Below, in pieces: positions 35,568 to 43,993 of a DNA stretch of 64,000 nt. Source of the stretch: Scybalousia_A sp964639765 (GTDB lineage: Bacteria > Bacteroidota > Bacteroidia > Bacteroidales > P3). The DNA lies in NCBI GenBank assembly GCA_964639765.1, contig CAZXEN010000006.1:1-64000 (forward strand). The letters are read 5' to 3'. The notes under the pieces are model-generated. The model ran no database searches. It worked only from the letters and a program-made list of their open reading frames with translations, and was not told the origin of the DNA. The position numbers were made by a program, and so were the translations under genes. Each line of letters opens with the position of its first letter. Position 1 is the stretch's first letter.

Positions 35568-36335
35568 ATGTTGTTTGAAAATATAATTGTAGGACCTATA
35601 CATTCTCGCCGTCTTGGCACTTCTTTGGGAGTTAATGTTTTGCCGACACAAAAGAAATACTGCTCTTTTGACTGTGTGTATTGTGAATGTGGCTGGAACG
35701 AAATAGATACTCGTACTAATATTACCTTTAATGAAAGAGAAAAAATCAAAGAATCTCTTCTTACTTGGTGTGAAAGTCATTCTAAGGAAGAACGAGGAAA
35801 GGTTGATAGTATTACTTTTTCCGGAAATGGAGAACCAACTCTTCATCCGGATATTCTGCCAATTGTGGAAGATGTTATAGAACTTAGGGACAAATTTCTT
35901 CCCCAAGCGAAAGTTACCATTCTTACCAATTCCACAAATCTATACAGGGAAGATGTAAGAAAAGCCTTGCACCTTATAGACAATCCTATACTTAAAATAG
36001 ATGCAGGAACTGAAGAAATGTATAAACGTATAAATAAACCTGTATCAGCAAAATTCTCTGACATCATCGGTTATCTGAAAGATTTTGGAAACAATGCCAT
36101 TATTCAAACCATACTTCTAAGGAGCAAAAACAAATCAGAAGAAATAAACAACACAACTCCTCAGGAATTTTCTTCATGGCTGGACATCATAAAAGAAATA
36201 CAACCCCGCATGGTTATGCTGTACGTCATAGACAGAGCAACTCCCGACAAGGATCTTATCCGTTTAGACAAAGAGGAAATGGAAAGTTTTGCCGATAAAG
36301 TAAGAGCTTTAGGAATAAAGACAGAGTGTTATTAA
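35568..36335 (+). CDS. Radical SAM protein
   Basis: A 255-residue radical SAM enzyme of the COG0731-like group. The N-terminal FENIIVGPIHSRRLGTSLGVNVLP precedes the 4Fe-4S motif CSFDCVYCECGW (C-x3-C-x2-C) near 33-40. The SAM region has FSGNGEPTLHPDI near 87 (the GGEP-like motif) and TNSTNLYREDVRKAL. The wyosine-synthase-like fold without its C-terminal extension means the true substrate is unknown. Monocistronic. Confidence 0.9.
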   Translation: MLFENIIVGPIHSRRLGTSLGVNVLPTQKKYCSFDCVYCECGWNEIDTRTNITFNEREKIKESLLTWCESHSKEERGKVDSITFSGNGEPTLHPDILPIVEDVIELRDKFLPQAKVTILTNSTNLYREDVRKALHLIDNPILKIDAGTEEMYKRINKPVSAKFSDIIGYLKDFGNNAIIQTILLRSKNKSEEINNTTPQEFSSWLDIIKEIQPRMVMLYVIDRATPDKDLIRLDKEEMESFADKVRALGIKTECY

Positions 36336-36360
36336 TAAATAATTCTTTTAGGGGGAACTC

Positions 36361-36389
36361 TTGTATTACAGAAAAAATGTGTAATTTTG
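36361..36389 (+). promoter_or_regulatory. Promoter of the porin-SLC13 unit
   Basis: TTG at 36361, 18-base spacer, TAATTTTG at 36382-36389; 52-base leader before the porin ATG. Confidence 0.6.
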
Positions 36390-36441
36390 CAGACTTTTAT
36401 TAAGTTTGACAAAAAATCACTAAATATAGTAAAGACAAGAG

Positions 36442-37620
36442 ATGAAGAAGAGTTTTTGTTTATTTTTACTTTGTGCTTTGACAGTTTTTTTTGCCTACTC
36501 GCAAGAAGGCTATGGTTTTAAATTCATAGGATACATACAAAGTCAGGTTGAGTTTGCTGGCATAGACGGTTCCACTTTTACAGGTGCTGCCTACAATCCA
36601 GACAGAGATGGCAAGGATTTCTACACAAGAGCTGGAGTCAGAAGAGGATTGCTTCACTTCGAATTTACAAAAGGCAAAGGTAAAGGGGTTTTTGAAGCCA
36701 ATATTAGAGAAGCAGGTTTCTTGCCTCTGTTGGCTTATTGGGAGGTTACTCCTTATGATTTTCTTTCTTTCAGAGGAGGTCTGATGAGTGTCGGTTATGG
36801 CAACGAAATAGAGTATTCTTCTTCCAATATGGAAACGATGGAACGTTCCCTAATGGCAAGAAATCTTTTTCCTCAAGAACATGATTTGGGATTTACTGCC
36901 ACCGTGAAAGCACCTTTCAATGATAAACGTCATTCATTGAAACTTTCTCTTTCCGCCATGTCTGGAAACGCTATAAACAAAGTAGTGGATCCTGCTCCCA
37001 ATTTTCTTTCTCATCTTAAATATGATTACAAAGATGGTAATACTTCATGGGGTGTAGGTCTTTCTTATTACGAGGGAAGAACAAACAATACAGATTCTGT
37101 CTGGCATGTTGTAAAAGATAATGCATGGCAGAAAAAAGAAGTAGAAAAAAATCACAGAAATGCAAGAAGATACTTTGGAGCAGAACTACAATACAACACA
37201 AAAACTTCTTGGGGAAGAACTTCTCTTAGAGGAGAATGTTCCATGGGAAAACAGCCGTCAAGAGTTAACAATTTTGCATCTCAACAAGACAATTCATACA
37301 ACGCACTTACTCCTTTTTCTTATGACAGAAAGTTTTTTGGAGCTTTTGTTGTCTATACTCAACAGATAGCACGCACTCCTTTGTCTGTTGTTTTGAAATA
37401 TCAATATCTTAATCAGAATACAGAAATATCAAGCAAAGATGTAAAACAAGCAAGCGACTTGGCTTATAATAATATAGGAATAGGTTTTATGTATCAGTTC
37501 AATGAACAGATTCGTTTACACTGTTTATATGATATCTACAAAAACAAAGCCAACGATTATATAAAGGATTTGAATGATAATATTCTAATGATCCGCCTGC
37601 AATATAAATTCGTACACTAA
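36442..37620 (+). CDS. Outer-membrane porin-like protein
   Basis: A 392-residue exported protein. Signal peptide FCLFLLCALTVFFAYSQ, then GYGFKFIGYIQSQVEF and many alternating amphipathic strands (GVFEANIREAGF, FLSFRGGLMSVGYGNE, WGVGLSYYEG, FGAFVVYTQQIA) ending IRLQYKFVH with the aromatic barrel terminus. It resembles phosphate-selective or other trimeric porins in overall layout, but I cannot assign a family. The next gene, 41 bases away, is a carboxylate symporter, suggesting the two form an outer- plus inner-membrane uptake route. Confidence 0.75.
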   Translation: MKKSFCLFLLCALTVFFAYSQEGYGFKFIGYIQSQVEFAGIDGSTFTGAAYNPDRDGKDFYTRAGVRRGLLHFEFTKGKGKGVFEANIREAGFLPLLAYWEVTPYDFLSFRGGLMSVGYGNEIEYSSSNMETMERSLMARNLFPQEHDLGFTATVKAPFNDKRHSLKLSLSAMSGNAINKVVDPAPNFLSHLKYDYKDGNTSWGVGLSYYEGRTNNTDSVWHVVKDNAWQKKEVEKNHRNARRYFGAELQYNTKTSWGRTSLRGECSMGKQPSRVNNFASQQDNSYNALTPFSYDRKFFGAFVVYTQQIARTPLSVVLKYQYLNQNTEISSKDVKQASDLAYNNIGIGFMYQFNEQIRLHCLYDIYKNKANDYIKDLNDNILMIRLQYKFVH

Positions 37621-37661
37621 AACAACAAACAGATATAATTAACTAAAAAAGTAAAAGTAAT

Positions 37662-39167
37662 ATGTATAAAAATTACCCCGGCTTTCACTTGGTTGAAGCC
37701 ATTTACAAGTTGGGACAGGAAAAGAAATTTCACATTTCCCGCCGAGTAAAAAGAATAATAGAGGCAGCAATCATTATTGCCGTGACCCTATTCTTGTGGA
37801 ATGCACCTGCAAGTATGTATGGCATAGAAGGATTAACCATTATACAGCAAAGAATCATTGCTATTTTTGCATTTGCTACCCTGATGTGGATTTTTGAACT
37901 TGTACCTGCATGGAGTACTTCTGTCGCTATCATGGGACTATTGCTTGTTTTCACTTCTGACAGTGGAATTAAGTTCATGGTCAATGAAGAGGTGGTAGGA
38001 CAGCTTCTTTCCTACAAAAGTATAATGGCAGCCTTTGCAGACCCTGTTGTTATGTTGTTTATAGGAGGATTTATCCTTGCCATCGCTGCAACAAAAACAG
38101 GACTTGATTCTCAAATGGCAAAAGTATTGCTGAAACCTTTCGGCTCAAAGTCTGAAAATGTCCTTTTAGGATTTATACTTATCACAGGTTTGTTTTCAAT
38201 GTTTGTTTCCAATACAGCTACCGCTGCAATGATGCTTACATTCCTTACTCCTGTCTTCAAACAACTTCCTCCTGAAGGCAAAGGAAGAATATCTATGGCT
38301 TTGTCCATTCCTATCGCAGCAAACATTGGAGGTATGGCAACTCCTATTGGAACACCTCCAAATGCTATCGCTTTAAAATACCTTAACGACCCAGACGGAC
38401 TGAATATGAATCTTGGATTTGGAGAATGGGTTGCATTTATGTTACCTTTGACTTTGGTATTGCTATTTATCGGTTGGATAGTTCTCAGAAAACTTTATCC
38501 ATTCACCCAAAAGACAGTAACTCTTCATATAGAAAGCAATATGAAGAAAGATAGAAAGACTTATATTGTCATCGTAACATTCCTGGTTACTGTTCTGTTA
38601 TGGATGTTTGACGCTTTCACTGGAATAAACTCTTACACTGTTGCTTTGATTCCTTTTATAGTGTTTGCTCTTACAGGAGTTATCGACCGTAGGGATTTGG
38701 AAGAAATCAACTGGAGTGTTATCTGGATGGTAGCAGGTGGATTTGCTTTGGGATATGCTCTTAACGGATCTGGTTTAGCAAGCAACGCTGTCGCTTCTAT
38801 TCCTTTTGGAGCTTTCTCTCCAATAATCATTCTTGTAATTTCAGGACTTGTATGCTATGCTTTGTCTAACTTCATTTCAAATTCAGCAACAGCAGCTTTG
38901 TTGATGCCTATTCTTTCTGTTGTCTGCACAGGAATGGGTGATAAACTTGGAGCAATAGGCGGAACTCCTACTGTTCTTATAGGTATAGCTATTTCAGCTT
39001 CTGCTGCTATGATACTTCCTATTTCTACTCCTCCTAACGCACTTGCCTTCTCAACCAACCTTGTTAAACAAAAAGATATGGTAAAAGCAGGTATAATAAT
39101 GGGTGTTGTTACACTGATATTAGGCTATGCAATGTTGCTTGTATTAGGAAAATTCCACGTAATATAG
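37662..39167 (+). CDS. SLC13/DASS sodium:dicarboxylate symporter
   Basis: A 501-residue inner-membrane transporter with about eleven helices. The two SNT signature motifs of the DASS family are visible as VSNTATAAMMLTFL near 182 and ISNSATAALLMPIL near 408, each followed by a substrate loop (TPIGTPPNAIALKY and PISTPPNALAFST). Likely substrates are succinate, malate, fumarate or similar. A ~40-residue polar N-terminal extension precedes the first helix. Follows the porin gene in one unit. Confidence 0.93.
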   Translation: MYKNYPGFHLVEAIYKLGQEKKFHISRRVKRIIEAAIIIAVTLFLWNAPASMYGIEGLTIIQQRIIAIFAFATLMWIFELVPAWSTSVAIMGLLLVFTSDSGIKFMVNEEVVGQLLSYKSIMAAFADPVVMLFIGGFILAIAATKTGLDSQMAKVLLKPFGSKSENVLLGFILITGLFSMFVSNTATAAMMLTFLTPVFKQLPPEGKGRISMALSIPIAANIGGMATPIGTPPNAIALKYLNDPDGLNMNLGFGEWVAFMLPLTLVLLFIGWIVLRKLYPFTQKTVTLHIESNMKKDRKTYIVIVTFLVTVLLWMFDAFTGINSYTVALIPFIVFALTGVIDRRDLEEINWSVIWMVAGGFALGYALNGSGLASNAVASIPFGAFSPIIILVISGLVCYALSNFISNSATAALLMPILSVVCTGMGDKLGAIGGTPTVLIGIAISASAAMILPISTPPNALAFSTNLVKQKDMVKAGIIMGVVTLILGYAMLLVLGKFHVI

Positions 39168-39194
39168 TAAAAAGTCTTTCATAAGACTGGCCAA

Positions 39195-39242
39195 TATAAT
39201 AATTCGGCGGAACAACCAAAGTTATTCCGCCGAATTTATTAT
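39195..39242 (+). terminator. Terminator after the SLC13 gene
   Basis: AATTCGGCGGAA/TTCCGCCGAATT, 12-bp perfect stem extended by TATAAT/ATTATA flanks, 12-base loop. Confidence 0.8.
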
Positions 39243-39288
39243 AAAAGTCTCTGTCTTTTTGAGAAATATTACAGATTTGTTATTTGGT

Positions 39289-39933
39289 CTATCTATTCCA
39301 CAAATATTTTATCACTCCTTTTGAATAAGAGACTCGAGATGGAGAAATGGCATTCCCCATTACGTCTTCCCTCCCCTTAATTGTCATCACCTCTTGAGTA
39401 ACTGCTTTTTTATCCTTGTCATATCTTGTCTTATGAATTTCCGATTTTACATCTATTGCGTCCATATAACCAACTTCAGTAGAATTGTTCGTATATAGAT
39501 TATCTTCATCATATTGAAAAATCATACTGAATGCATAGTCTGAATCAAAATTCATGTTTTCAATCTCTTCAACCAAGTTATCTTCACTAAAATGTAAATT
39601 CATAACATCGCTTTTCCATGTAAAGGGATCTTGCTGTGAGCATTTTTTACCCTTATAATAAACTTCATTGATTTTTCCGTCTTTTATCTTGTAAAATAAG
39701 GCTGTGTCTTTGCCTCTCTCCTGTTCCAGAAAACTAAGCAAATGTCCATCCTTATCATAGTCCATAGTAATTGTTTTTTCTATATCTCCATACTCCACAA
39801 AAAGAGAATCTGAAACATAAAATGTTTCAATCGTACGTTTGAATACTGCATCAGGTAGGGAACTATTTGTTTTATTGTGGCATGATATTACCACGAATGG
39901 AATAATGATTAAGATTAAACTAAACTTCTTCAT
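39289..39933 (-). CDS. Hypothetical lipoprotein
   Basis: A 214-residue lipoprotein with lipobox VVISC (Cys18). The mature part is polar and beta-rich, with phrases like TITMDYDKDGHLLSFLEQERG and NLYTNNSTEVGYMDA, reminiscent of DUF4595-type periplasmic beta proteins of Bacteroidales. The function is unknown. Twelve bases downstream of the DUF1232 gene and probably in its transcript. Confidence 0.65.
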   Translation of the reverse strand: MKKFSLILIIIPFVVISCHNKTNSSLPDAVFKRTIETFYVSDSLFVEYGDIEKTITMDYDKDGHLLSFLEQERGKDTALFYKIKDGKINEVYYKGKKCSQQDPFTWKSDVMNLHFSEDNLVEEIENMNFDSDYAFSMIFQYDEDNLYTNNSTEVGYMDAIDVKSEIHKTRYDKDKKAVTQEVMTIKGREDVMGNAISPSRVSYSKGVIKYLWNR

Positions 39934-39945
39934 TTCATTAAGATT

Positions 39946-40383
39946 TTATTCTGTTACTTCAAAATATTTTACCTCATCAAACCACTTGTTGAGAGTATAT
40001 TCCACTTTCTCCATAATCTCAGGTGTTATCTTGCCTTTTATCTTTTTATAGACAAAAAGCACAGCAGCACTCTCATCCATTACTCCAAGTATTTTGAACA
40101 CGCTTTGCGGAATAATACTTATAGGAGAAATAACATATAATATACAGCCGTATATCATAGCTTTCTCTGTCAGAGACAAATCTCCTTCTTTCAAAACAAA
40201 ATAGAAAGTAAGAACGGGTTTGGCTGCAACTCTTCCAAACTTTTTTGCATAGACCTTGATTTTCTCCAGTATTTCTCCAAAGAGAGTTTGCCAGTCTACA
40301 TTCTTCAACTTTGCAAGCAAAGGTTTTATATCCTTCCCAACAAGCAAATAAGCCAAGATTAATAAACAAGTTGTTGTTACCAT
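39946..40383 (-). CDS. DUF1232/YkvA-like membrane protein
   Basis: A 145-residue protein with one N-terminal hydrophobic segment and the DUF1232 core LSLTEKAMIYGCILYVISPISIIPQSV followed by ILGVMDESAAVLFVYKKI near 75-115. The usual YLDD of the family reads VMDE here. The function of the family is unknown. Own promoter at 40400-40407, which marks the left border of the adjacent Ubl operon. Confidence 0.8.
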   Translation of the reverse strand: MVTTTCLLILAYLLVGKDIKPLLAKLKNVDWQTLFGEILEKIKVYAKKFGRVAAKPVLTFYFVLKEGDLSLTEKAMIYGCILYVISPISIIPQSVFKILGVMDESAAVLFVYKKIKGKITPEIMEKVEYTLNKWFDEVKYFEVTE

Positions 40384-40399
40384 AATGTTAAAATTTTTG

Positions 40400-40407
40400 C
40401 AAAGATA
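40400..40407 (-). promoter_or_regulatory. -7 element TATCTTTG for the DUF1232 gene
   Basis: Exact minus-strand match, 16 bases upstream of the ATG at 40383, located between the last gene of the Ubl operon and the DUF1232 gene. Confidence 0.55.
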
Positions 40408-40413
40408 AAAAAA

Positions 40414-40707
40414 CTAAAGAATAAAACCCAGTTTTTTGCCTAAAGAATTCCAGCGTTCATCGTCTTTTTCAAACCTGTCAAGCATCTGCTCAGTATCTTC
40501 AATAAACTTGTCTGTACTATTTAGAAGTTGATTCGTACGAATCCGCAAAGCAATACGTTCGTGAACAAAGTCAATCTCATTACTATTTGCTCCAATTGCA
40601 TCCATTACTTTCTTTAGGCAGGAATTACTATTATCTAATTGTATTCCACATTGCTCAATAGAACGGTCCAATTGCTTTTGCCGCTCTGTTAAATCATTCC
40701 AAGACAT
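40414..40707 (-). CDS. Small coiled-coil protein, last gene of Ubl operon
   Basis: A 97-residue soluble, strongly helical protein (SWNDLTERQKQLDRSIEQCGIQLD.. and TNQLLNSTDKFIEDTEQMLDRFEKDDERWNSLGKKLG). No domain recognised. Heptad-like spacing suggests a coiled coil. It follows the zinc-ribbon membrane protein by 16 bases and is separated from the DUF1232 gene by that gene's promoter, so it belongs to the Ubl operon by position only. Confidence 0.6.
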   Translation of the reverse strand: MSWNDLTERQKQLDRSIEQCGIQLDNSNSCLKKVMDAIGANSNEIDFVHERIALRIRTNQLLNSTDKFIEDTEQMLDRFEKDDERWNSLGKKLGFIL

Positions 40708-40723
40708 AATAATTAAATATTTA

Positions 40724-41410
40724 TTAATATATAGTAAAATTTTTTGCTTTCAAGCATATCCCATTATACCATATCTCTATTACATATTCCCCGGAAGACC
40801 ACTGACCTTTATCGCCACCTCCCCATCCCGAAAGTTTTTTATCCCTTTTTTCTCCTTCTGTATTAGATACCCAAATCTCAGAAGCATACGAATATCCATA
40901 AGGAGACTCTTTCCCAGTTGCCATTTTACCATTTGGCTCTATTAATTTGCAATATAAATTTAATTTTTGTTCTTTAAATCCAATGTATGTTATTCTAGGT
41001 TTCAAATACATAGTATTGTAATCGTATATTTTATCGCCAAAATCCGTTTCTATTGAACCTTCTTTATCGACATTAGCAATCTCTATACCTGTAATAATTA
41101 TAGGATATTTTTGTGTTAATTGAGAAAGTCTATGCAATAAAATATCATTTTCTTGTGCAATTTCTGTGGTTTCACTTTCAGTACCTGCTGTCATTTCAGA
41201 AATGCGGTTTTCCAAATCATCATTTATATATTCTAATTTTTCATTATAAATGGTTAATGGTATTAAAATTATAAAAAGCGCAACTATCAATATTACCAAT
41301 ACAATAATAGTTACTGTTCGCTGATTAGTTCTTAATTGATGTCCGCAATTTCCACAGAAAACTGCATCATCTGTATTGTTTGTCTTACAGTTATAACAAA
41401 ATCTACTCAT
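40724..41410 (-). CDS. Zinc-ribbon, membrane helix, coiled-coil protein
   Basis: A 228-residue bitopic protein. Residues 5-22 form a zinc ribbon (CYNCKTNN..FCGNCG), residues 32-54 a membrane helix (TIIVLVILIVALFIILIPLTIY), residues 55-100 a coiled coil, and the last ~120 residues a beta-rich domain ending GQWSSGEYVIEIWYNGICLKAKNFTIY. The beta-rich C-terminal half with a short-insertion Gly pattern is known from other zinc-ribbon proteins of Bacteroidota but has no assigned role. It may link a cytoplasmic zinc ribbon to an extracytoplasmic sensor. Confidence 0.7.
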   Translation of the reverse strand: MSRFCYNCKTNNTDDAVFCGNCGHQLRTNQRTVTIIVLVILIVALFIILIPLTIYNEKLEYINDDLENRISEMTAGTESETTEIAQENDILLHRLSQLTQKYPIIITGIEIANVDKEGSIETDFGDKIYDYNTMYLKPRITYIGFKEQKLNLYCKLIEPNGKMATGKESPYGYSYASEIWVSNTEGEKRDKKLSGWGGGDKGQWSSGEYVIEIWYNGICLKAKNFTIY

Positions 41411-41437
41411 ATTTTCTATTATTTAATTCAACTATTA

Positions 41438-42577
41438 CTATAAATTTTGTCCAGAACTATTGATTGCATTAAGCTTCCTGACATCTATAATCTCTTTATA
41501 TTTATTATATACAGATAATAAATAATGTATTTCTCTAACTCTTTGGTAATGGATGTACTTTGTTATACTGTTTCTTATATATATAATAAGACATAACATT
41601 AATATGGGACATAATATAGTTAGATGATTTTGGATAAATATTGTTAAATCATAATTATTTTTTTTTAGATCTGTAGATGTTATAAATAAGAGGAATAAAA
41701 AGGATATTATAGTTATAAATATTAGAGAACTTGTTATGTGATAAGTAGAGGACGACATTCTTATCTGGGATTCATTTTTATTGATTACTGGGTAAGCTTC
41801 TGGTGCAAATAGTTGTATATCCAACTTTATTTTATTTATTTTATTTTTAGTTCTACTTCCATCTGCCTTCCATTCTATATCTGTCATTAAATAATCCTCA
41901 TGTCTCCTTCTCAAAAATTTTCTATAACATTCGTATGGAAATTCGCTATATTTAGGAGAAGAACAACCTAATTTTGTTTGACTCTTTAGAACGCAGTAAT
42001 AATAAATAAGTTTTTTTTCATCTTCTTGTAAATCATCTTGGATGAATTTAAAATTATTATCAAAACTTTCTTTATAAAACTCTAATATGTCTCGCTTTTT
42101 TGTTACGGAAATATCTCTGCCAAAAATTAAACTATCTATTGTAGTGATTAAGGAAGTACCCGATCTTTCTTTCGTTCTGTCATATATTTCATATTCTTGC
42201 AAAAGAAATAATTCTTCTAAAACCAAATCTTTGATTTTCTCTCCATTATTAAGCCTTTCAACAGTAACTTTAATTATATTATTTTTTGTTTGTCTCTCTA
42301 CACATTTTTTATCTGGAACTTTTATGTCTGAACGGTAAAAAATGTGCCCAATTACATAAGAAAGAATAAGAAGAATTATTAATAAAAACCACCATAAAGT
42401 ATTTGTATTTTCTAAATTAATATAATAATTATTGTTTAAACTACTAAAAACTATTGGTATAATTAAACTAATTATTATAGTAATAATAAATAGAAATCCT
42501 GGAATAAGGGCTCCTATTATATCGACCATCCATTCATTTAAAAGTTTCGTGCCAAATTTGTAATTATTGTTTTCCAT
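41438..42577 (-). CDS. Four-helix membrane protein of the Ubl operon
   Basis: A 379-residue protein not assigned to a family. Two hydrophobic helices near the N-terminus (about 18-42 and 60-80), a soluble middle of ~190 residues rich in charged residues (LVLEELFLLQEYEIYD, YECYRKFLRRRHEDYLMTD), and two more helices (about 275-300 and 310-335), then a short soluble end. Both termini are predicted cytoplasmic. The start overlaps the zinc-ribbon gene upstream by 14 bases. As the largest membrane protein of the operon it could be effector, anchor or target. Confidence 0.65.
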   Translation of the reverse strand: MENNNYKFGTKLLNEWMVDIIGALIPGFLFIITIIISLIIPIVFSSLNNNYYINLENTNTLWWFLLIILLILSYVIGHIFYRSDIKVPDKKCVERQTKNNIIKVTVERLNNGEKIKDLVLEELFLLQEYEIYDRTKERSGTSLITTIDSLIFGRDISVTKKRDILEFYKESFDNNFKFIQDDLQEDEKKLIYYYCVLKSQTKLGCSSPKYSEFPYECYRKFLRRRHEDYLMTDIEWKADGSRTKNKINKIKLDIQLFAPEAYPVINKNESQIRMSSSTYHITSSLIFITIISFLFLLFITSTDLKKNNYDLTIFIQNHLTILCPILMLCLIIYIRNSITKYIHYQRVREIHYLLSVYNKYKEIIDVRKLNAINSSGQNL

Positions 42578-42845
42578 ATACTTTTCTCATTCTCCCACAT
42601 TTTGTACAAAACAGCTCTTTTGTATTTATAGAAAATCTTTTTCCGCAACGAGTACAATATCGAGACTCATTACTTTTAATCCTAATCGTTCTATGATTCA
42701 ATAACGATAATATTTCGTCTTTAAATATACAGTTTACATTATCACATGTCTTACCAATTGTTAATTGTTGATTCAAAGATTCTTCCTTAGATCTAAAACA
42801 GATAGGGCATCGTTGAGGTCCTTTCAATTCTTTAGGTGGTCTCAT
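42564..42845 (-). CDS. Zinc-ribbon protein with two Cys clusters
   Basis: A 93-residue protein. The N-terminal half QRCPICFRSKEESLNQQ..CDNVNCIFKDEI closely parallels the preceding gene (QRCPICMTSREEAINRQ..CCGHNDCPFKEAI). A second, classical zinc ribbon follows: YCTRCGKRF..LFCTKCGRMRKVYG. The pair looks like a duplication in which this copy gained a C-terminal ribbon. Overlaps both neighbours by 14 bases, so translation is coupled. Confidence 0.65.
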   Translation of the reverse strand: MRPPKELKGPQRCPICFRSKEESLNQQLTIGKTCDNVNCIFKDEILSLLNHRTIRIKSNESRYCTRCGKRFSINTKELFCTKCGRMRKVYGKQ

Positions 42846-43056
42846 TTATTTGCTTTATTTTTATTTTAGGCTTAATTTCCCTTACTGTAAAAGGGTGTTC
42901 GCGCTTATAATTAATGGCCTCCGTTATTGCTTCTTTAAAAGGGCAATCGTTATGACCGCAACAAGACATATCCTTTACTTGTCTATTTATTGCTTCTTCA
43001 CGAGAAGTCATACAAATAGGACATCGTTGCTGTTGATTTTCAGATACTATTTCCAT
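42832..43056 (-). CDS. Small Cys/His zinc-binding protein
   Basis: A 74-residue protein with RCPICMTSREEAINRQ and SCCGHNDCPFKEAITEAI, probably one zinc knuckle. Paralogue of the next gene. The C-terminus is basic (PKIKIKQINETT). Overlaps the end of the JAMM peptidase gene by 10 bases and the start of the next gene by 14. Might be an adaptor for the Ubl enzymes; no family recognised. Confidence 0.6.
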   Translation of the reverse strand: MEIVSENQQQRCPICMTSREEAINRQVKDMSCCGHNDCPFKEAITEAINYKREHPFTVREIKPKIKIKQINETT

Positions 43057-43991
43057 TGTATTTTAAAAATAATAAATATCAATATTATTATATCTAAGCA
43101 AGAATTAACAAAAAGCATTATTCCGATAAGCTGAAGTTTTTTTTTATTTGAAATTTTAAATTGATTCTTCTTTGAATCTTTTTTCTCTTCACATTCTTTC
43201 CCTTCAGAAGAAGATGTTGTATTATCATTTATCTCTGCAGGTACTTCTATTTCCGTTGGCGATGAAGTATTTTCTTTTTGTCCTTGAATATTTTTTATAC
43301 TTACTCTACTAATATTTTCTTCCCTTTCATTACTTTTCTCAACTTTTTTATACAAATGTTTATAATCTAGTTTCCCTTTTTTAATGCTTTCATCTAAATC
43401 AAATATATATACATCCTCATGCTCTGTTTTGTTATTATGGACTTTAAAACCCATAACTTCTTTGTTTACATTATCAACAACAATACCTTCTTGATGTTTT
43501 GCATTAAAACTAGATTCAATCATTGAATAGTCTGTTGGAGAATAAAAAGTTCCATACGTTGGGTGAGAATGTATCCAAACTATAATTAGCATTTTATTTT
43601 TAATACAGAAATTATTAAATGACATAACGTCTTCTTTTGATATTTCACAAGTTACAGGGGTTGTTTTACCTTTCGCTGCAAGAAAGTTAGTTCCAACAAT
43701 AATCTTTTTCGAAGGGTCTTTTACATTATGTAAGTAATAGCCGACAATAACACCTGTTGCTTCGTGTCTATAGTTTCTGTATTTTTCGTTTGCAAATTGT
43801 ATAAAGGCATCATAAGCCTTCTTTTCTATAAAACATTGAAAATTTTCTTTGACTTCCCCATCAAATACTTTCACAATATTTTTTAATAAATCCTTATTTG
43901 GACTCTTGTCTTCTTCTGAAGAATATAAATCTGAAATAGACTGCTCACTCAAAGGAATTGATTCTACTTCTGTAATTTTTGTTATTTTCAT
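43047..43991 (-). CDS. JAMM/JAB-family isopeptidase with C-terminal membrane anchor
   Basis: A 314-residue predicted deubiquitinase-like metalloprotease. The JAMM motif is complete: Glu77 in HEATGVIVGYY, His141 and His143 in WIHSHPTYGTFYSPTDY, Ser151 and Asp154 (HxH-x10-D spacing exact). A Ser/Glu-rich linker (about 215-280) leads to a hydrophobic C-terminal helix (LIGIMLFVNSCLDIIILIFIIF, about 286-308), predicting a tail-anchored enzyme facing the cytoplasm. In Bil/Bub-type operons the JAMM enzyme matures the Ubl and removes it from targets. Three bases follow the E1 gene. Confidence 0.88.
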   Translation of the reverse strand: MKITKITEVESIPLSEQSISDLYSSEEDKSPNKDLLKNIVKVFDGEVKENFQCFIEKKAYDAFIQFANEKYRNYRHEATGVIVGYYLHNVKDPSKKIIVGTNFLAAKGKTTPVTCEISKEDVMSFNNFCIKNKMLIIVWIHSHPTYGTFYSPTDYSMIESSFNAKHQEGIVVDNVNKEVMGFKVHNNKTEHEDVYIFDLDESIKKGKLDYKHLYKKVEKSNEREENISRVSIKNIQGQKENTSSPTEIEVPAEINDNTTSSSEGKECEEKKDSKKNQFKISNKKKLQLIGIMLFVNSCLDIIILIFIIFKIQWK

Positions 43992-43993
43992 TG

